A DNA stretch of 64,000 bases from Neobacillus niacini (GCF_019749295.1 NZ_JACWFG010000013.1:124001-188000), one strand, 5' to 3'; shown: positions 23,247 through 31,480, counted from the stretch's first letter. A program made the numbers and translations. The notes: a model not told the origin generated them from the sequence alone.

Positions 23247-23786
23247 ATGATTAATAAATATTTTTGTATAGTGGTAATAGCTGGAACAATTTTATTATCA
23301 GCTTGTAGTGAGGAAAAAACTGAACAAAAAGCTATAGAGGATAAGACAGTTGAAGATAAAGTAATTGTCGATGATGCTGCTGAATTACCCCTTTTTGAAC
23401 TGACTGCTAAAGAAGAAGAGGTTTATAGTGATTTTCAAAAAGATTTTAATTTAAAACATCTAAATGGATTAGAACCAATAAGTATTGCGAAGTTATATGT
23501 AAAAGCAGTGTTTGATAAAAAGTATGATGTTCAATATGCCTTATATACAGACAGAGAAGGTTATGTTCAATGGTCAAAAGAAGAAGATGAAAGAATCCCT
23601 GAATCTGACAGAGGTTCAGACGAACAAAATATCAAGAAATTCAATAATATTGATAAAGGAACATTCATAAAAACGAGTGATTATGAAGGATATATTGAAT
23701 ATGATGGAGGCGAAGGATCAAGTGGGTTTCAGATGATTAAAAATGAAGATGGGCTTTGGCAAGTGTCATATATGCCTATTCAATAA
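23247..23786 (+). CDS. Lipoprotein of unknown function
   Basis: 179 residues with a lipoprotein signal ending LLSAC (Cys20), then an acidic linker rich in Glu, Lys and Asp (EDKTVEDKVIVDD) and a folded domain (about 60-179) with LEPISIAKLYVKAVFDKKYDVQYALYT, similar to small Bacillus lipoproteins with an NTF2-like domain. It would face the outside of the cytoplasmic membrane. GAAGGAAG site ahead of ATG. It is followed by the amidase gene after 62 bases. Confidence 0.75.
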   Translation: MINKYFCIVVIAGTILLSACSEEKTEQKAIEDKTVEDKVIVDDAAELPLFELTAKEEEVYSDFQKDFNLKHLNGLEPISIAKLYVKAVFDKKYDVQYALYTDREGYVQWSKEEDERIPESDRGSDEQNIKKFNNIDKGTFIKTSDYEGYIEYDGGEGSSGFQMIKNEDGLWQVSYMPIQ

Positions 23787-23848
23787 AAGCTTCATTTTCG
23801 TTAAATCTATTTGGTATTGAATATCAAGTTGAAAGGGTGAATAATTTT

Positions 23849-25336
23849 TTGGAGATCATTTTTAAAAAAATTCTCGAAGAAGAATTAACTATTGAAGAAA
23901 TACAAGAAGCATTCGAGATGGGAGTTTTAACCTCGAAAGAACTGGTAATGTATTATTTTAACAGGATAGCAAAGTATGACCAAAGTGGGCCCAAATTGAA
24001 TTCTATACTGGAGATAAATCCTGACGCCATATTTATTGCAGAGGGTTTAGACCATGAAAGAAAAACGAAAGGAGCTAGAGGTCCACTTCACGGAATTCCT
24101 GTTTTGCTAAAAGACAATATCGAAACAAAAGATAGAATGCATACAAGTGCAGGCACCTTAGCTTTAGAGAATCATTTGAGTACAAAAGATGCCTTTTTAG
24201 TAAGAAAACTACGGGAAGCGGGGGCTGTTATTATTGGGAAAACCAATATGACCGAATTAGCGAATGGAATGTCTACCACGATGTGGGCAGGTTACAGTTC
24301 AAGAGGAGGTCAAACGTTAAACCCTTATGGTCCGGGAGAATTTTTTGTCGGGGGTTCTAGCTCAGGCTCCGCTGTTGCGGTCGCAGCCAATTTTACGGTA
24401 TTATCCATTGGAACAGAAACAGACGCGTCCATTCTTAGTCCTGCCATTCAAAACTCGGTAGTGGGGATTAAACCAACAGTTGGATTAATTAGCCGTAGTG
24501 GAACGGTTCCTTTTACATATACACAAGATACCCCGGGTCCTTTGGCTCGCACAGTGACTGACGCAGCTATTTTATTAGGTGCATTAACGAATGTCGATTC
24601 ATCTGATCCGGCTACCTATAAAAGTGAAGGTGTTTCTTATCAAGACTATACTTCCTTTTTAGATTCGGAAGGATTAAAGGGTGCGAGAATTGGTGTTTTT
24701 AGAAACGCATCTGAAAATTATTACAGGGAATCAGATGAATATGATGAAGACCTTTTTAACGATGCTGTTCAAGCAATACGAAGGAAAGGAGCAGAAGTCG
24801 TAGAGGGTATTGAGATTCCATCTTTTAATAGGGAATGGAGTTGGGGAGTTCCTATTTACGAAATGAAACATGCATTAGGAAATTACCTTTCCCAACTGCC
24901 GTCTCATCTGCCGGTACATTCAGATAAAGAATTAATTGAATTTAATAAAAAGAATGAAGAGAATGCATTAAAGTATGGACAGAATATGCTTGAATATAGA
25001 CAAGGATTACCGGATAACAGATTGACGAATCCGGAATATTTAAATGCTAAACTAGAAGATTTATATTTTTCCCAGGAACAAGGTATTGATTATGCATTGA
25101 AAAAGTATAATTTGGACACGATTTTGTTTCCTTCGTATATCGGTTCTACTATTTGCGCTAAAGCTGGCTATCCTTCTATCGCAGTCCCAGCAGGTTATAT
25201 GGAAAATGGAAGACCTTTCGGCATAACTTTTGCTGGCGGCACCTTTAGTGAAGGAACATTAATTAAGCTAGCGTATTCTTTTGAACAATCTACAAAATAT
25301 CGAAAATCACCGCTTCTCAACAAAGAGGTGCATTAA
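23849..25336 (+). CDS. Amidase-signature family amidase
   Basis: 495 residues from TTG with GAAAGGGTG ahead; an ATG at 23756 lies inside the previous gene and has no site. The catalytic Ser-cisSer-Lys triad is visible: Lys88 in VLLKDNIE, Ser170 in VGGSSSGSA and Ser194 in GTETDASILSPA. The N-terminal helical region (TIEEIQEAFEMGVLTSKELVMYY) is usual for cytosolic amidases hydrolysing amides to acid and ammonia. The gatA role is unlikely, since no gatB/gatC is near. Substrate unknown. Confidence 0.9.
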   Translation: MEIIFKKILEEELTIEEIQEAFEMGVLTSKELVMYYFNRIAKYDQSGPKLNSILEINPDAIFIAEGLDHERKTKGARGPLHGIPVLLKDNIETKDRMHTSAGTLALENHLSTKDAFLVRKLREAGAVIIGKTNMTELANGMSTTMWAGYSSRGGQTLNPYGPGEFFVGGSSSGSAVAVAANFTVLSIGTETDASILSPAIQNSVVGIKPTVGLISRSGTVPFTYTQDTPGPLARTVTDAAILLGALTNVDSSDPATYKSEGVSYQDYTSFLDSEGLKGARIGVFRNASENYYRESDEYDEDLFNDAVQAIRRKGAEVVEGIEIPSFNREWSWGVPIYEMKHALGNYLSQLPSHLPVHSDKELIEFNKKNEENALKYGQNMLEYRQGLPDNRLTNPEYLNAKLEDLYFSQEQGIDYALKKYNLDTILFPSYIGSTICAKAGYPSIAVPAGYMENGRPFGITFAGGTFSEGTLIKLAYSFEQSTKYRKSPLLNKEVH

Positions 25337-25453
25337 TCAAATAGGAACAAATAGAATTCTAAAATCAGAAATGGAAATTCATGAGTAAAAAATATCGTGT
25401 GTTTATGTTTCCTTGCAATTTATCTTATTAAGTGTTAAGCTTTAAAAGAATTA

Positions 25454-25554
25454 TTTTTGTTCGGTGTAAAGGATAGTATAAGATTAACTTTTCGTCTTGA
25501 TGATCACTGAGTGCAGAGATAGTAACACATTGTGTGTAAAACACACAGCTGGAG
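25454..25554 (+). promoter_or_regulatory. Promoter and structured leader of the cold shock gene
   Basis: TATAAG (25477-25482) with a weak TTTTTG 17 bases upstream suggests a start near 25489 and a leader of about 75 nt. A hairpin TGTGTG-TAAAA-CACACA (25530-25546) ends 3 bases before GGAGG, close enough to affect ribosome access. csp leaders are known to be temperature-responsive. Confidence 0.4.
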
Positions 25555-25563
25555 GAAACAAAA

Positions 25564-25764
25564 ATGGAACAAGGTAAAGTAAAATGGTTTAACGCAGAAA
25601 AAGGATTCGGATTTATCGAGCGTGAAGGCGGAGAAGACGTATTCGTACATTTCTCAGCAATCCAAGGCGAAGGTTTCAAATCTTTAGACGAAGGTCAAGC
25701 AGTTACTTTTGACGTTGAGCAAGGTCAACGTGGAGCTCAAGCAGCTAACGTTCGTAAAGCTTAA
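25564..25764 (+). CDS. cspC: Cold shock protein, CspC-like
   Basis: 66 residues of a single OB-fold cold shock domain with RNP1 KGFGFIE (13-19) and RNP2 VFVHF (26-30). The start [20 protein letters not shown] and the end [16 protein letters not shown] are closer to B. subtilis CspC than to CspB or CspD. It binds single-stranded RNA/DNA and acts as an RNA chaperone. Strong CTGGAGG site, codon use of a highly expressed gene, own terminator. Confidence 0.9.
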   Translation: MEQGKVKWFNAEKGFGFIEREGGEDVFVHFSAIQGEGFKSLDEGQAVTFDVEQGQRGAQAANVRKA

Positions 25765-25781
25765 TAAATGTAACAAACTAA

Positions 25782-25812
25782 AGCAGGCTCTTTATAGAGT
25801 CTGTTTTTTTAC
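25782..25812 (+). terminator. Rho-independent terminator of cspC
   Basis: CAGGCTCT-TTA-TAGAGTCTG with one mismatch, then TTTTTTT. Confidence 0.75.
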
Positions 25813-25860
25813 TATTAATGGATTTGTTAAAACTGAATATTGATTTCACTGTGTTTAGAA

Positions 25861-26045
25861 TAAGCGGAGAATTTCCGTTTAAATTGTGAAATACCCATAT
25901 TTCTTTAAAAATAGGCGGAGCTTTTCCGCTTATTGTCTCCAGATCCTTGGAATTTGTCTTTTTTAAAACAGTTAACCGGAATATCTCCGCTTATCCTGCT
26001 TCTTTAGGTTCCTCTACAAACAATAGCCGGAAAATCTCCGCCTAT
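25861..26045. repeat. Four copies of a GCGGAGAWTTTCCG hairpin repeat
   Basis: This non-coding stretch contains AAGCGGAGAATTTCCGTTT (25862-25880), TAGGCGGAGCTTTTCCGCTTA (25912-25932), AACCGGAATATCTCCGCTTA (25974-25993) and TAGCCGGAAAATCTCCGCCTA (25024 bases from the window's mid part, at 26024-26044). The first two share one orientation and the last two the reverse. Each folds into a short stem CGGAnnnnTCCG. No ORF is seen from 25813 to 26290. Confidence 0.65.
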
Positions 26046-26290
26046 GAATTCTCAACCCCAACCCTACACGAAAATCAACAAGGAATAATAACACCTTATT
26101 AAAAACAAGGAGCCCCACTCACGAATGAGCAGGGCGCATGTAAAATAGTAAAACAAATGGTAAAATTAGTGTATCATATAATTACGAATTCTCCTAATTA
26201 TCCATCAATTACTTCCTGCAGCACCATTGAAAAACTTGAAATTACTTTGCTCCAAAAATTAACGAATAAAGTTAAAAGGAAGTGTAGAGA

Positions 26291-26896
26291 TTGAAGAAGG
26301 TATCTATTCTTGTTTTGATCACTGTATTTTTATTGATTTTTACAGGATGTTCTCATTCACCTCAGACAGCACCTAGTTCGCCGGACACAGATAAAGAGGA
26401 GGAATCATCTAATGAAGATAACCCTTCATCGGAAGAATCACCTGTCATTCAATCGGAGGATACTTCTTCGGAGAATGGTGAAGTAAAGCCGGTTGATAAA
26501 GAGGACAAAGAAATACTATCCTCATATTCTAGCGAACAAATTGAGTACGCTCGTATTTGGCTGCAGCTTGGACCTAATCAAGAAATCGAGGAATTAAATG
26601 TTCTACATATTCCTGCAGGAACACCTATCAACCCCGATGATAACACCAGTGCTGTTTATCCAGAAAATGTTATTCAGTTAGCAGGTTCCCGGTTGGTAGA
26701 TGGATCTATAACATATAGTGGTAATGGGGATGGCACAATAAATGTGTACAATGTTCCATTGCGATGGGATGGCAATTACCCTGCTGGGGAAGACTTCTAC
26801 ACTGACATTATTAAAAATACCAAGTTAGTGTCAGTTGAACTTGGTGCCAATGAAAGAATCATAGAATTGATCAAATTAATAAAAGTTCAACCTTAA
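26291..26896 (+). CDS. Lipoprotein with acidic linker, conserved in Bacillus
   Basis: 201 residues from TTG (AGGAAGTG ahead). Lipoprotein signal ending FTGC (Cys20), then a linker of about 50 residues rich in Ser, Glu, Asp and Pro, and a compact C-terminal domain (about 75-201) with YARIWLQLGPNQEIEELNV, HIPAGTPINPDDNTSAVYPE and NVYNVPLRWDGNYPAG. This domain occurs in several Bacillus lipoproteins of unknown role. Surface-exposed on the outer face of the membrane. A 55-aa gene follows after 38 bases. Confidence 0.75.
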   Translation: MKKVSILVLITVFLLIFTGCSHSPQTAPSSPDTDKEEESSNEDNPSSEESPVIQSEDTSSENGEVKPVDKEDKEILSSYSSEQIEYARIWLQLGPNQEIEELNVLHIPAGTPINPDDNTSAVYPENVIQLAGSRLVDGSITYSGNGDGTINVYNVPLRWDGNYPAGEDFYTDIIKNTKLVSVELGANERIIELIKLIKVQP

Positions 26897-26934
26897 GACA
26901 TCCTACAAATTGTGAATGAAGGAGATTAAGAAAA

Positions 26935-27102
26935 TTGGAAAACAATGACTATAAAGTGATTCCTGATAAACTGGCAGGGAAAACAGTGGAGGAAGTTGCG
27001 ATTGCCACTCATGCTGTCGTGATAAAATTTACAGATGGTACCTTTCTAGATGTCTACTCAACAGAACCTATAAAAACATCTACAAATAAGTTGGAAAGTT
27101 AA
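26935..27102 (+). CDS. Small 55-aa hypothetical protein
   Basis: TTG start with GAAGGAG 10 bases ahead. The 55 residues read as a small beta-rich fold: YKVIPDKLAGKTVEEVAIAT, then HAVVIKFTDGTFLDVYS. The pattern AVVIKFTDGTFLDV is common in small Bacillus proteins of unknown function. A terminator follows, so it is the last gene of a possible two-gene unit with the lipoprotein. Confidence 0.6.
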   Translation: MENNDYKVIPDKLAGKTVEEVAIATHAVVIKFTDGTFLDVYSTEPIKTSTNKLES

Positions 27103-27120
27103 ATCATTTAAAAGTACGAT

Positions 27121-27156
27121 TGGCGTTAATCTATTGAGGATTAACGCTATTTTTGT
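27121..27156 (+). terminator. Rho-independent terminator
   Basis: GCGTTAATC (27123-27131) and GATTAACGC (27139-27147), followed by TATTTTTG. Confidence 0.8.
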
Positions 27157-27253
27157 ATTTACTTACCAATTATGATCTTACAATCATATCATTGTTCGGA
27201 AAGTCTAAATATGGAATATAATGTATTCAAGGCGTTGTTTAGGAGTGATGATT

Positions 27254-27888
27254 TTGAATAATACTTGGAACAAATTTATTTATAAATTCGGTTCTCCACT
27301 TTATGATATGTTCTTTAACTCAGGTATGTTTTTAGCTGCCCGAAAGCGTGTTTTTCGAGACATCTCGTTTGATAAAATACACAAAATATTGTTTGTGGGT
27401 GTAGGTACGGGTGCTGACCTAGAGTTAATATATCTTTCTGATCTGGATATTACAGCAATTGATTATTCTCCTGATATGCTTGAGAAAGCAAGAGCAAAGT
27501 TTCGAAATCACGATATTACGTTTTTTGAAATGGATGCTCAAAAGATGAATTTTGATGATGAATCGTTTGACTATGTAGTGGCAAGTCTGATTCTTTCGGT
27601 CGTGCCTGATGCAAAGAAATGTTTTAAAGAGATGGTGCGAGTTTTACGTAAGGATGGGAAAATCATTATTTTTGATAAATTTTCCCCTGAGAATCAGAGA
27701 CTATCATTACCAAAAATGCTTTTAAGACCCATTATTTCTGTGTTAGGAACGGATATTGGCAGGAGTTTTTGTGAAATCACCCAACATCATAAAAAGCCCA
27801 ACATCATAAAAATATTTGTGTAGAAGAAGATACCCCTGTCATGCTAAATGGGATGTATAGGAAAATAATGATTGAGAAAGTTACTTGA
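27254..27888 (+). pseudogene. Class I SAM methyltransferase, frameshifted by a 17-bp duplication
   Basis: TTG at 27254 with AGGAG 8 bases ahead opens a methyltransferase: LFVGVGTGADLELI (motif I), ITAIDYSPDMLEKAR (motif II), FFEMDAQKMNFDDESFDYVV and LRKDGKIIIFDKF. The frame now stops at 27821-27823. A tandem duplication of CCCAACATCATAAAAA (27780 and 27797) shifts the frame. Removing one 17-base unit restores VEEDTPVMLNGMYRKIMIEK to TGA at 27886-27888, the usual family ending. It may be inactive or reversible by slippage. Similar to the PhoN/UbiE-like methyltransferases of Bacillus. Confidence 0.7.
27780..27812 (+). repeat. 17-bp tandem duplication inside the methyltransferase
   Basis: CCCAACATCATAAAAA occurs at 27780-27795 and again at 27797-27812. 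Period 17 is not a multiple of three, so it causes the frameshift described for the methyltransferase. Confidence 0.9.
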
Positions 27889-27956
27889 TCTTTTTATACG
27901 AAAGAAAAATAGGGTAGTATCAAAACTACAAATTGTCTGTTATCTGAGGTGTTCAT

Positions 27957-28379
27957 ATGATAGTAAAAGGTCTTAATCATTTTCTATTTTCCGTTTCTGA
28001 CATAAATTATTCAATTGAGTTTTATCAAAACGTGTTTGGTGCAAAGTTGTTAGTGAAGGGGAGGCAGACTGCCTATTTTGATTTAAATGGAATATGGCTG
28101 GCTCTTAATGAAGAAAAAGAAATTCCGCGGAATGAGATACATCAATCTTATACCCATATAGCCTTTTCAATTGAAGAAGCAGAATTTAAAACGATGTACG
28201 ATAGATTGAAGGAATTGAAAGTAAATATCTTGAACAGTCGACAAAGAGATGAAAAAGATAAAAAGTCGATTTACTTTACGGACCCTGATGGTCATAAATT
28301 TGAATTTCATACAGGAAATCTACAGGATAGACTAGAATATTACAGAAAGGAAAAGACGCATATGGAGTTCTACGAGTAA
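27957..28379 (+). CDS. fosB: Metallothiol transferase FosB-like (fosfomycin resistance family)
   Basis: 140 residues of the VOC superfamily. The start [20 protein letters not shown], the middle [18 protein letters not shown] and [16 protein letters not shown], and the end [20 protein letters not shown] match FosB closely. Metal ligands would be His8, His67 and Glu116, one position shifted from the known FosB ligands. FosB adds bacillithiol to fosfomycin with a divalent metal, opening the epoxide. Common and chromosomal in Bacillus. Own terminator. Confidence 0.9.
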   Translation: MIVKGLNHFLFSVSDINYSIEFYQNVFGAKLLVKGRQTAYFDLNGIWLALNEEKEIPRNEIHQSYTHIAFSIEEAEFKTMYDRLKELKVNILNSRQRDEKDKKSIYFTDPDGHKFEFHTGNLQDRLEYYRKEKTHMEFYE

Positions 28380-28380
28380 T

Positions 28381-28411
28381 AAAAGGTTTCAAGGAACTCT
28401 TGAAACCTTTT
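28381..28411 (+). terminator. Rho-independent terminator of fosB
   Basis: AAAAGGTTTCAAG (28381-28393) pairs with CTTGAAACCTTTT (28399-28411), then TT. It also gives an A-rich flank for the convergent minus-strand operon. Confidence 0.8.
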
Positions 28412-28421
28412 TTACTCATCT

Positions 28422-28799
28422 CTATTTAGCGGCAGACAATTTAACAACTGCTTCTTGTTCAGATGAAACAAAAAATATACTGTTTCCCTTATTAGATTCA
28501 TAAATGAAATCTTTCAGTGATTTGCTAGTATAAGACGAAAAATCTCCTATAATTGCAAACTTAATATGATAGTTTATGAACTTTTGAAGGATATTCCCTG
28601 CGAGTCTTGTACTCAGTTTGAAGAACTCTTCTGAAATAGCTTCTTTGTTTAATGCGATTCGATTACTGCCAGTTTCGAAGCTAATCGACATAATCATATC
28701 CAATGCACTTTGTTCGTCATTTAGTAAAATTGATTCTGCATGAATCATCGTAATATTATGTCCATTTGCTTCTATCATTTTAGTATTCAATTTCACCAC
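28422..28799 (-). CDS. DUF4180 domain protein
   Basis: 125 residues with the DUF4180 pattern: an N-terminal strand region (NGHNITMIHAESILLNDEQSALDMIMS), GSNRIALNKEAISEEFFKLSTRLAGNILQKF and IKFAIIGDFSSYTSKSLKDFIYESNKG. The fold is probably alpha/beta (STAS-like, by impression). No enzymatic role is known. It is the last gene of a three-gene minus-strand operon, 8 bases after the GIY-YIG gene. Confidence 0.8.
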   Translation of the reverse strand: MVKLNTKMIEANGHNITMIHAESILLNDEQSALDMIMSISFETGSNRIALNKEAISEEFFKLSTRLAGNILQKFINYHIKFAIIGDFSSYTSKSLKDFIYESNKGNSIFFVSSEQEAVVKLSAAK

Positions 28800-28807
28800 T
28801 CCATTCG

Positions 28808-29158
28808 CTACTCTTTATTATAACCCCGTTCTCCATAGGGCTGTAATGTTTCAAGCCATTTTTCTTCTAACGCTAATAAAGCTTCTTTTTCGTTAAAATA
28901 AGGATCATCACTTTTTTTCAATATTTCTAGTATGTCAATGATGAAAGCGTCTTTTCCGTACTGGTTCCATTCTTTTTGCAGGTCTTTGTTAGTGGTATAC
29001 CCATTTGTTTCGAGCATAAATTTAACACCGTTGAGCGTTTTAAGGTTTTTCGTGCTTCCCACCAGTATTTTTTGATTAATTGTATTCTTAATCTGGTAAA
29101 CGCCTGCTTCAACTTCCGTTTCTTTGTATTGTTGTTTTAGCTCTTTTTTGCGATCCAT
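28808..29158 (-). CDS. GIY-YIG-type nuclease-like protein
   Basis: 116 residues. The GIY-YIG core is seen in a relaxed form: AGVYQIKNTINQKILVGSTKNLKTLNG (about 18-44), where GVY and LVG replace GIY and YIG. A conserved Arg is missing from its usual place after the YIG segment, while a C-terminal Glu (EEKWLETLQPYGERGYN) could bind metal. A Bacillus subgroup of about 110 residues looks like this. Nuclease activity is therefore uncertain. It lies between the DUF2087 regulator (24 bases) and DUF4180 (8 bases). Confidence 0.75.
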   Translation of the reverse strand: MDRKKELKQQYKETEVEAGVYQIKNTINQKILVGSTKNLKTLNGVKFMLETNGYTTNKDLQKEWNQYGKDAFIIDILEILKKSDDPYFNEKEALLALEEKWLETLQPYGERGYNKE

Positions 29159-29182
29159 GATTTTTCACCTACTGTTTTCCAT

Positions 29183-29947
29183 TTATTTTCTTAACCAATA
29201 ACTGCTGCCGTCTGATTTACGATCTAAGAATCCGTAATCGACTAAATATCTTCTGATTAAGACATAATCCTCATAGAAGCCCCTTAAAATCTGATTTAAG
29301 GCGTGTTCATCATACTGGTAATTCGTTTCTAAATGAGTAGAAATTTCTCTAAGAACTACAAGTTTTTGTTTTTCTCTTTGGGGAAACTTAGTCAATTTTC
29401 CTTCTGCGAAGTACTTTTTCACAATTTGCTCTTGTTCATCTTGAGTAATGTTATATCGCTCATCTACCATTGTGGCTGTCTTATGGACGGGTACAAATGC
29501 TGGTGCATATTCATCTTTTTCCCTAAGTAATTCCATCAAGGCTAAAAAAGTCTTCGCCTGGCGTTCCTTTTCTTTTAAAGCAAAACGGTGATGACGAATG
29601 GTAGAGGCACTTCCAATGCCCAGGTCTTTCTGAATTTCTTTGTCACTTTTCCCCTGATAAAAGAGGGCTAAAAGGTTCATTTGGTGTTCAGTAAGACCTG
29701 TGAGTTTCTTGTCCATGCCCAATAAGTATTCAAATACGGATTGGTGGGTGCTTTCAATATGAATCCGCATATACCTTTCCGCTTCGTACATTCTATTCTC
29801 GAAAGGATAGACAATCCCTTTTTCGATTCTTTCCCCACATAATAGACAAATGAATGAATCTTTTTCATGAATATATCCATTTTTCAACTCTTCCAAAGAG
29901 GCACTCCAAAAAATATCTGAAATTATCATTGTATTAATCATTTCCAA
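29183..29947 (-). CDS. DUF2087-containing transcriptional regulator
   Basis: 254 residues. The N-terminal part has a cysteine pair CLLCGERI (34-41) and a His-rich stretch (MRIHIESTHQ) that could form a zinc finger. The middle, LTEHQMNLLALFYQGKSDKEIQKDLGIGSASTIRHHRFAL, is a LuxR-like helix-turn-helix. The C-terminal DUF2087 domain reads KLTKFPQREKQKLVVLREIS and VLIRRYLVDYGFLDRKSDGSSYW. TTG at 29947 or ATG at 29941 may start it. First gene of the operon with GIY-YIG and DUF4180. Confidence 0.8.
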   Translation of the reverse strand: MEMINTMIISDIFWSASLEELKNGYIHEKDSFICLLCGERIEKGIVYPFENRMYEAERYMRIHIESTHQSVFEYLLGMDKKLTGLTEHQMNLLALFYQGKSDKEIQKDLGIGSASTIRHHRFALKEKERQAKTFLALMELLREKDEYAPAFVPVHKTATMVDERYNITQDEQEQIVKKYFAEGKLTKFPQREKQKLVVLREISTHLETNYQYDEHALNQILRGFYEDYVLIRRYLVDYGFLDRKSDGSSYWLRK

Positions 29948-29957
29948 TCACACATAC

Positions 29958-30046
29958 ATAAACGTTTGTTTATTATGTTTGTATATTTATAAACAGATTA
30001 CAATAACGTTTGTGTTCAGTCAATGATAAATAAACGTATTATTTAT
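29958..30046 (-). promoter_or_regulatory. AT-rich dyads upstream of the DUF2087 operon
   Basis: ATAAAC-GTTT-GTTTAT (29958-29973) and ATAAATAA-ACGTA-TTATTTAT (30026-30046) are perfect dyads sharing the ATAAACGT core; AATAACGTTTGTG at 30003-30015 is a related half. They are likely operators for the LuxR-like DUF2087 protein. The region 29948-30255 otherwise holds only the sigma promoter at 30194. Confidence 0.5.
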
Positions 30047-30193
30047 TTATCTGTTTATTAGATTCTAAGTATTTTGTCCTTACTGATTTATCCCATTGGA
30101 AAATACAAACAGCGTTACCATGATATAATTTGTAGAAATATGTACGTAAAAAGGATGAGGTGCGCTTAGAATCTTCAATAATATTAAAATTAC

Positions 30194-30219
30194 TGTAACT
30201 TTTTCTAAGGTAAAACGAT
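30194..30219 (+). promoter_or_regulatory. ECF-type promoter, probable autoregulation
   Basis: TGTAAC (30194-30199), 16-base spacer, CGAT (30216-30219). Bacillus ECF sigma factors of the X/W/M/V group recognise TGAAAC or TGTAAC with 16-17 bases to CGTC/CGAT-like -10. It lies 37 bases ahead of the sigma gene. Confidence 0.55.
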
Positions 30220-30255
30220 TAATAAATGAATACTTCAATTTAAGGGGGGAAAGGT

Positions 30256-30795
30256 TTGTTTGATTCAGAGAATTTAGAGAAAAGAATCAGCGATATTTAT
30301 CATCAACACTATTTAGATGTATATAGATTTCTTATCTGTTTTTCGGGAAATCAAGATGAAGCGGAGGATATGACGCAGGAAGTATTTATTCGAGTATTGA
30401 AAAACCTATCCAACTTCAATGGTACTAGCAGTCTCAAAACTTGGATTTTTTCAATCGCCAAACACGTGGCAATCGATCACTATCGAAAGAAAAGGTTTTC
30501 TTCTATTTTTAAAGAGGGATTTTTCAAGCATATTGCATCAAAGGAAATAGGACCTACTGAATTAGTTGAAATTAGTGAAGTGCAGCAGGAAGTGCATGAA
30601 GCAATCTCAGGATTAAAACCCAATTATAGAGCAGTCGTTTTGTTGAGAGGAATCAATGAATTTTCAATAAAAGAAACTGCTGAGATTCTCAATTGCACTG
30701 AATCTAAGGTCAAAGTAGATTATCACAGAGCATTAAAAGACTTAAGAAAGAATTTGAATATAGATGTAAAGGAGGTAATGGGAAATGCAAACTGA
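30256..30795 (+). CDS. ECF RNA polymerase sigma factor (SigX/SigV-like)
   Basis: 179 residues from TTG after GGGGGGAAAGG. Region 2: YLDVYRFLICFSGNQDEAEDMTQEVFIRVLKNLSNFNG with the -10 recognition helix SSLKTWIFSIAKHVAIDHYRKKR. Region 4: ISGLKPNYRAVVLLRGINEFSIKETAEILNCTESKVKVDYHRALKDLRK. It directs polymerase to stress promoters until released from its anti-sigma, encoded next with an 11-base overlap. Closest by eye to SigX; the exact regulon is unknown. Confidence 0.9.
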   Translation: MFDSENLEKRISDIYHQHYLDVYRFLICFSGNQDEAEDMTQEVFIRVLKNLSNFNGTSSLKTWIFSIAKHVAIDHYRKKRFSSIFKEGFFKHIASKEIGPTELVEISEVQQEVHEAISGLKPNYRAVVLLRGINEFSIKETAEILNCTESKVKVDYHRALKDLRKNLNIDVKEVMGNAN

Positions 30796-31480
30796 TAAAG
30801 ATTTGTTCAACCTATTGAAAGAATCTTATCCTTTACAACCAAGACAGGAATTTGTTACATCCACTGAGAATTTGCTTAAACAACGTGCACGCAAAAAGAC
30901 CAAAAGGCACATGATGAAGCGATTATCGTTTGTATCAAGTGGATTCGTATTGTGTGTTCTTGCATTTTCATGGTTTTTCTCTTTTAGTGGAAAGGATATT
31001 GTTCTTGATACTCTCACTTCACTAGGAGAAAATGAAACGAAAACGCAGGATGAAAATATACAGACGATTGAAGCGGTATTACAGAATGCTCTTACAGGGC
31101 CAAGTAAAGAATTAAATCAAATATTGGATCAGACGGATTGGATAGAACCTTTACGACAATATGAAGAAGGACTGTATAGAGAATATTTTGCTAATGATTC
31201 GGCTTATCTAGATTTCGTTAACAGCTATGGTTCCGTATTAATGATTGAACCGAGAAGAAACGGTTACCAATTAAAGGTGGGGAAAATCGATTACGAAAAA
31301 ATAGATGCTAAAGATATGGTTTATAATTTCACAGTGGAATTACAGTACCAAAAAGAAGGCAGTGAAGAATCAAAAGTTGCAATGGTGAATGGCCAAGCGA
31401 ATCTAACTGAAGAACATAAAATAGAAGGTATGGTTATTCGAATGAATGACTTTCTTGGTTCATTGATTAATGAAAGGTAA
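30785..31480 (+). CDS. Membrane-anchored anti-sigma factor
   Basis: 231 residues: a cytosolic N-terminus of about 45 residues (binding the sigma factor), one span (about 49-67, FVSSGFVLCVLAFSWFFSF), and an extracytoplasmic domain (68-231). This is the RsiX-like design; no ZAS zinc motif (HxxxCxxC) is present. It overlaps the sigma gene by 11 bases, ensuring coupled synthesis. Release mechanism (proteolysis or ligand) is not visible. Confidence 0.85.
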   Translation: MQTDKDLFNLLKESYPLQPRQEFVTSTENLLKQRARKKTKRHMMKRLSFVSSGFVLCVLAFSWFFSFSGKDIVLDTLTSLGENETKTQDENIQTIEAVLQNALTGPSKELNQILDQTDWIEPLRQYEEGLYREYFANDSAYLDFVNSYGSVLMIEPRRNGYQLKVGKIDYEKIDAKDMVYNFTVELQYQKEGSEESKVAMVNGQANLTEEHKIEGMVIRMNDFLGSLINER

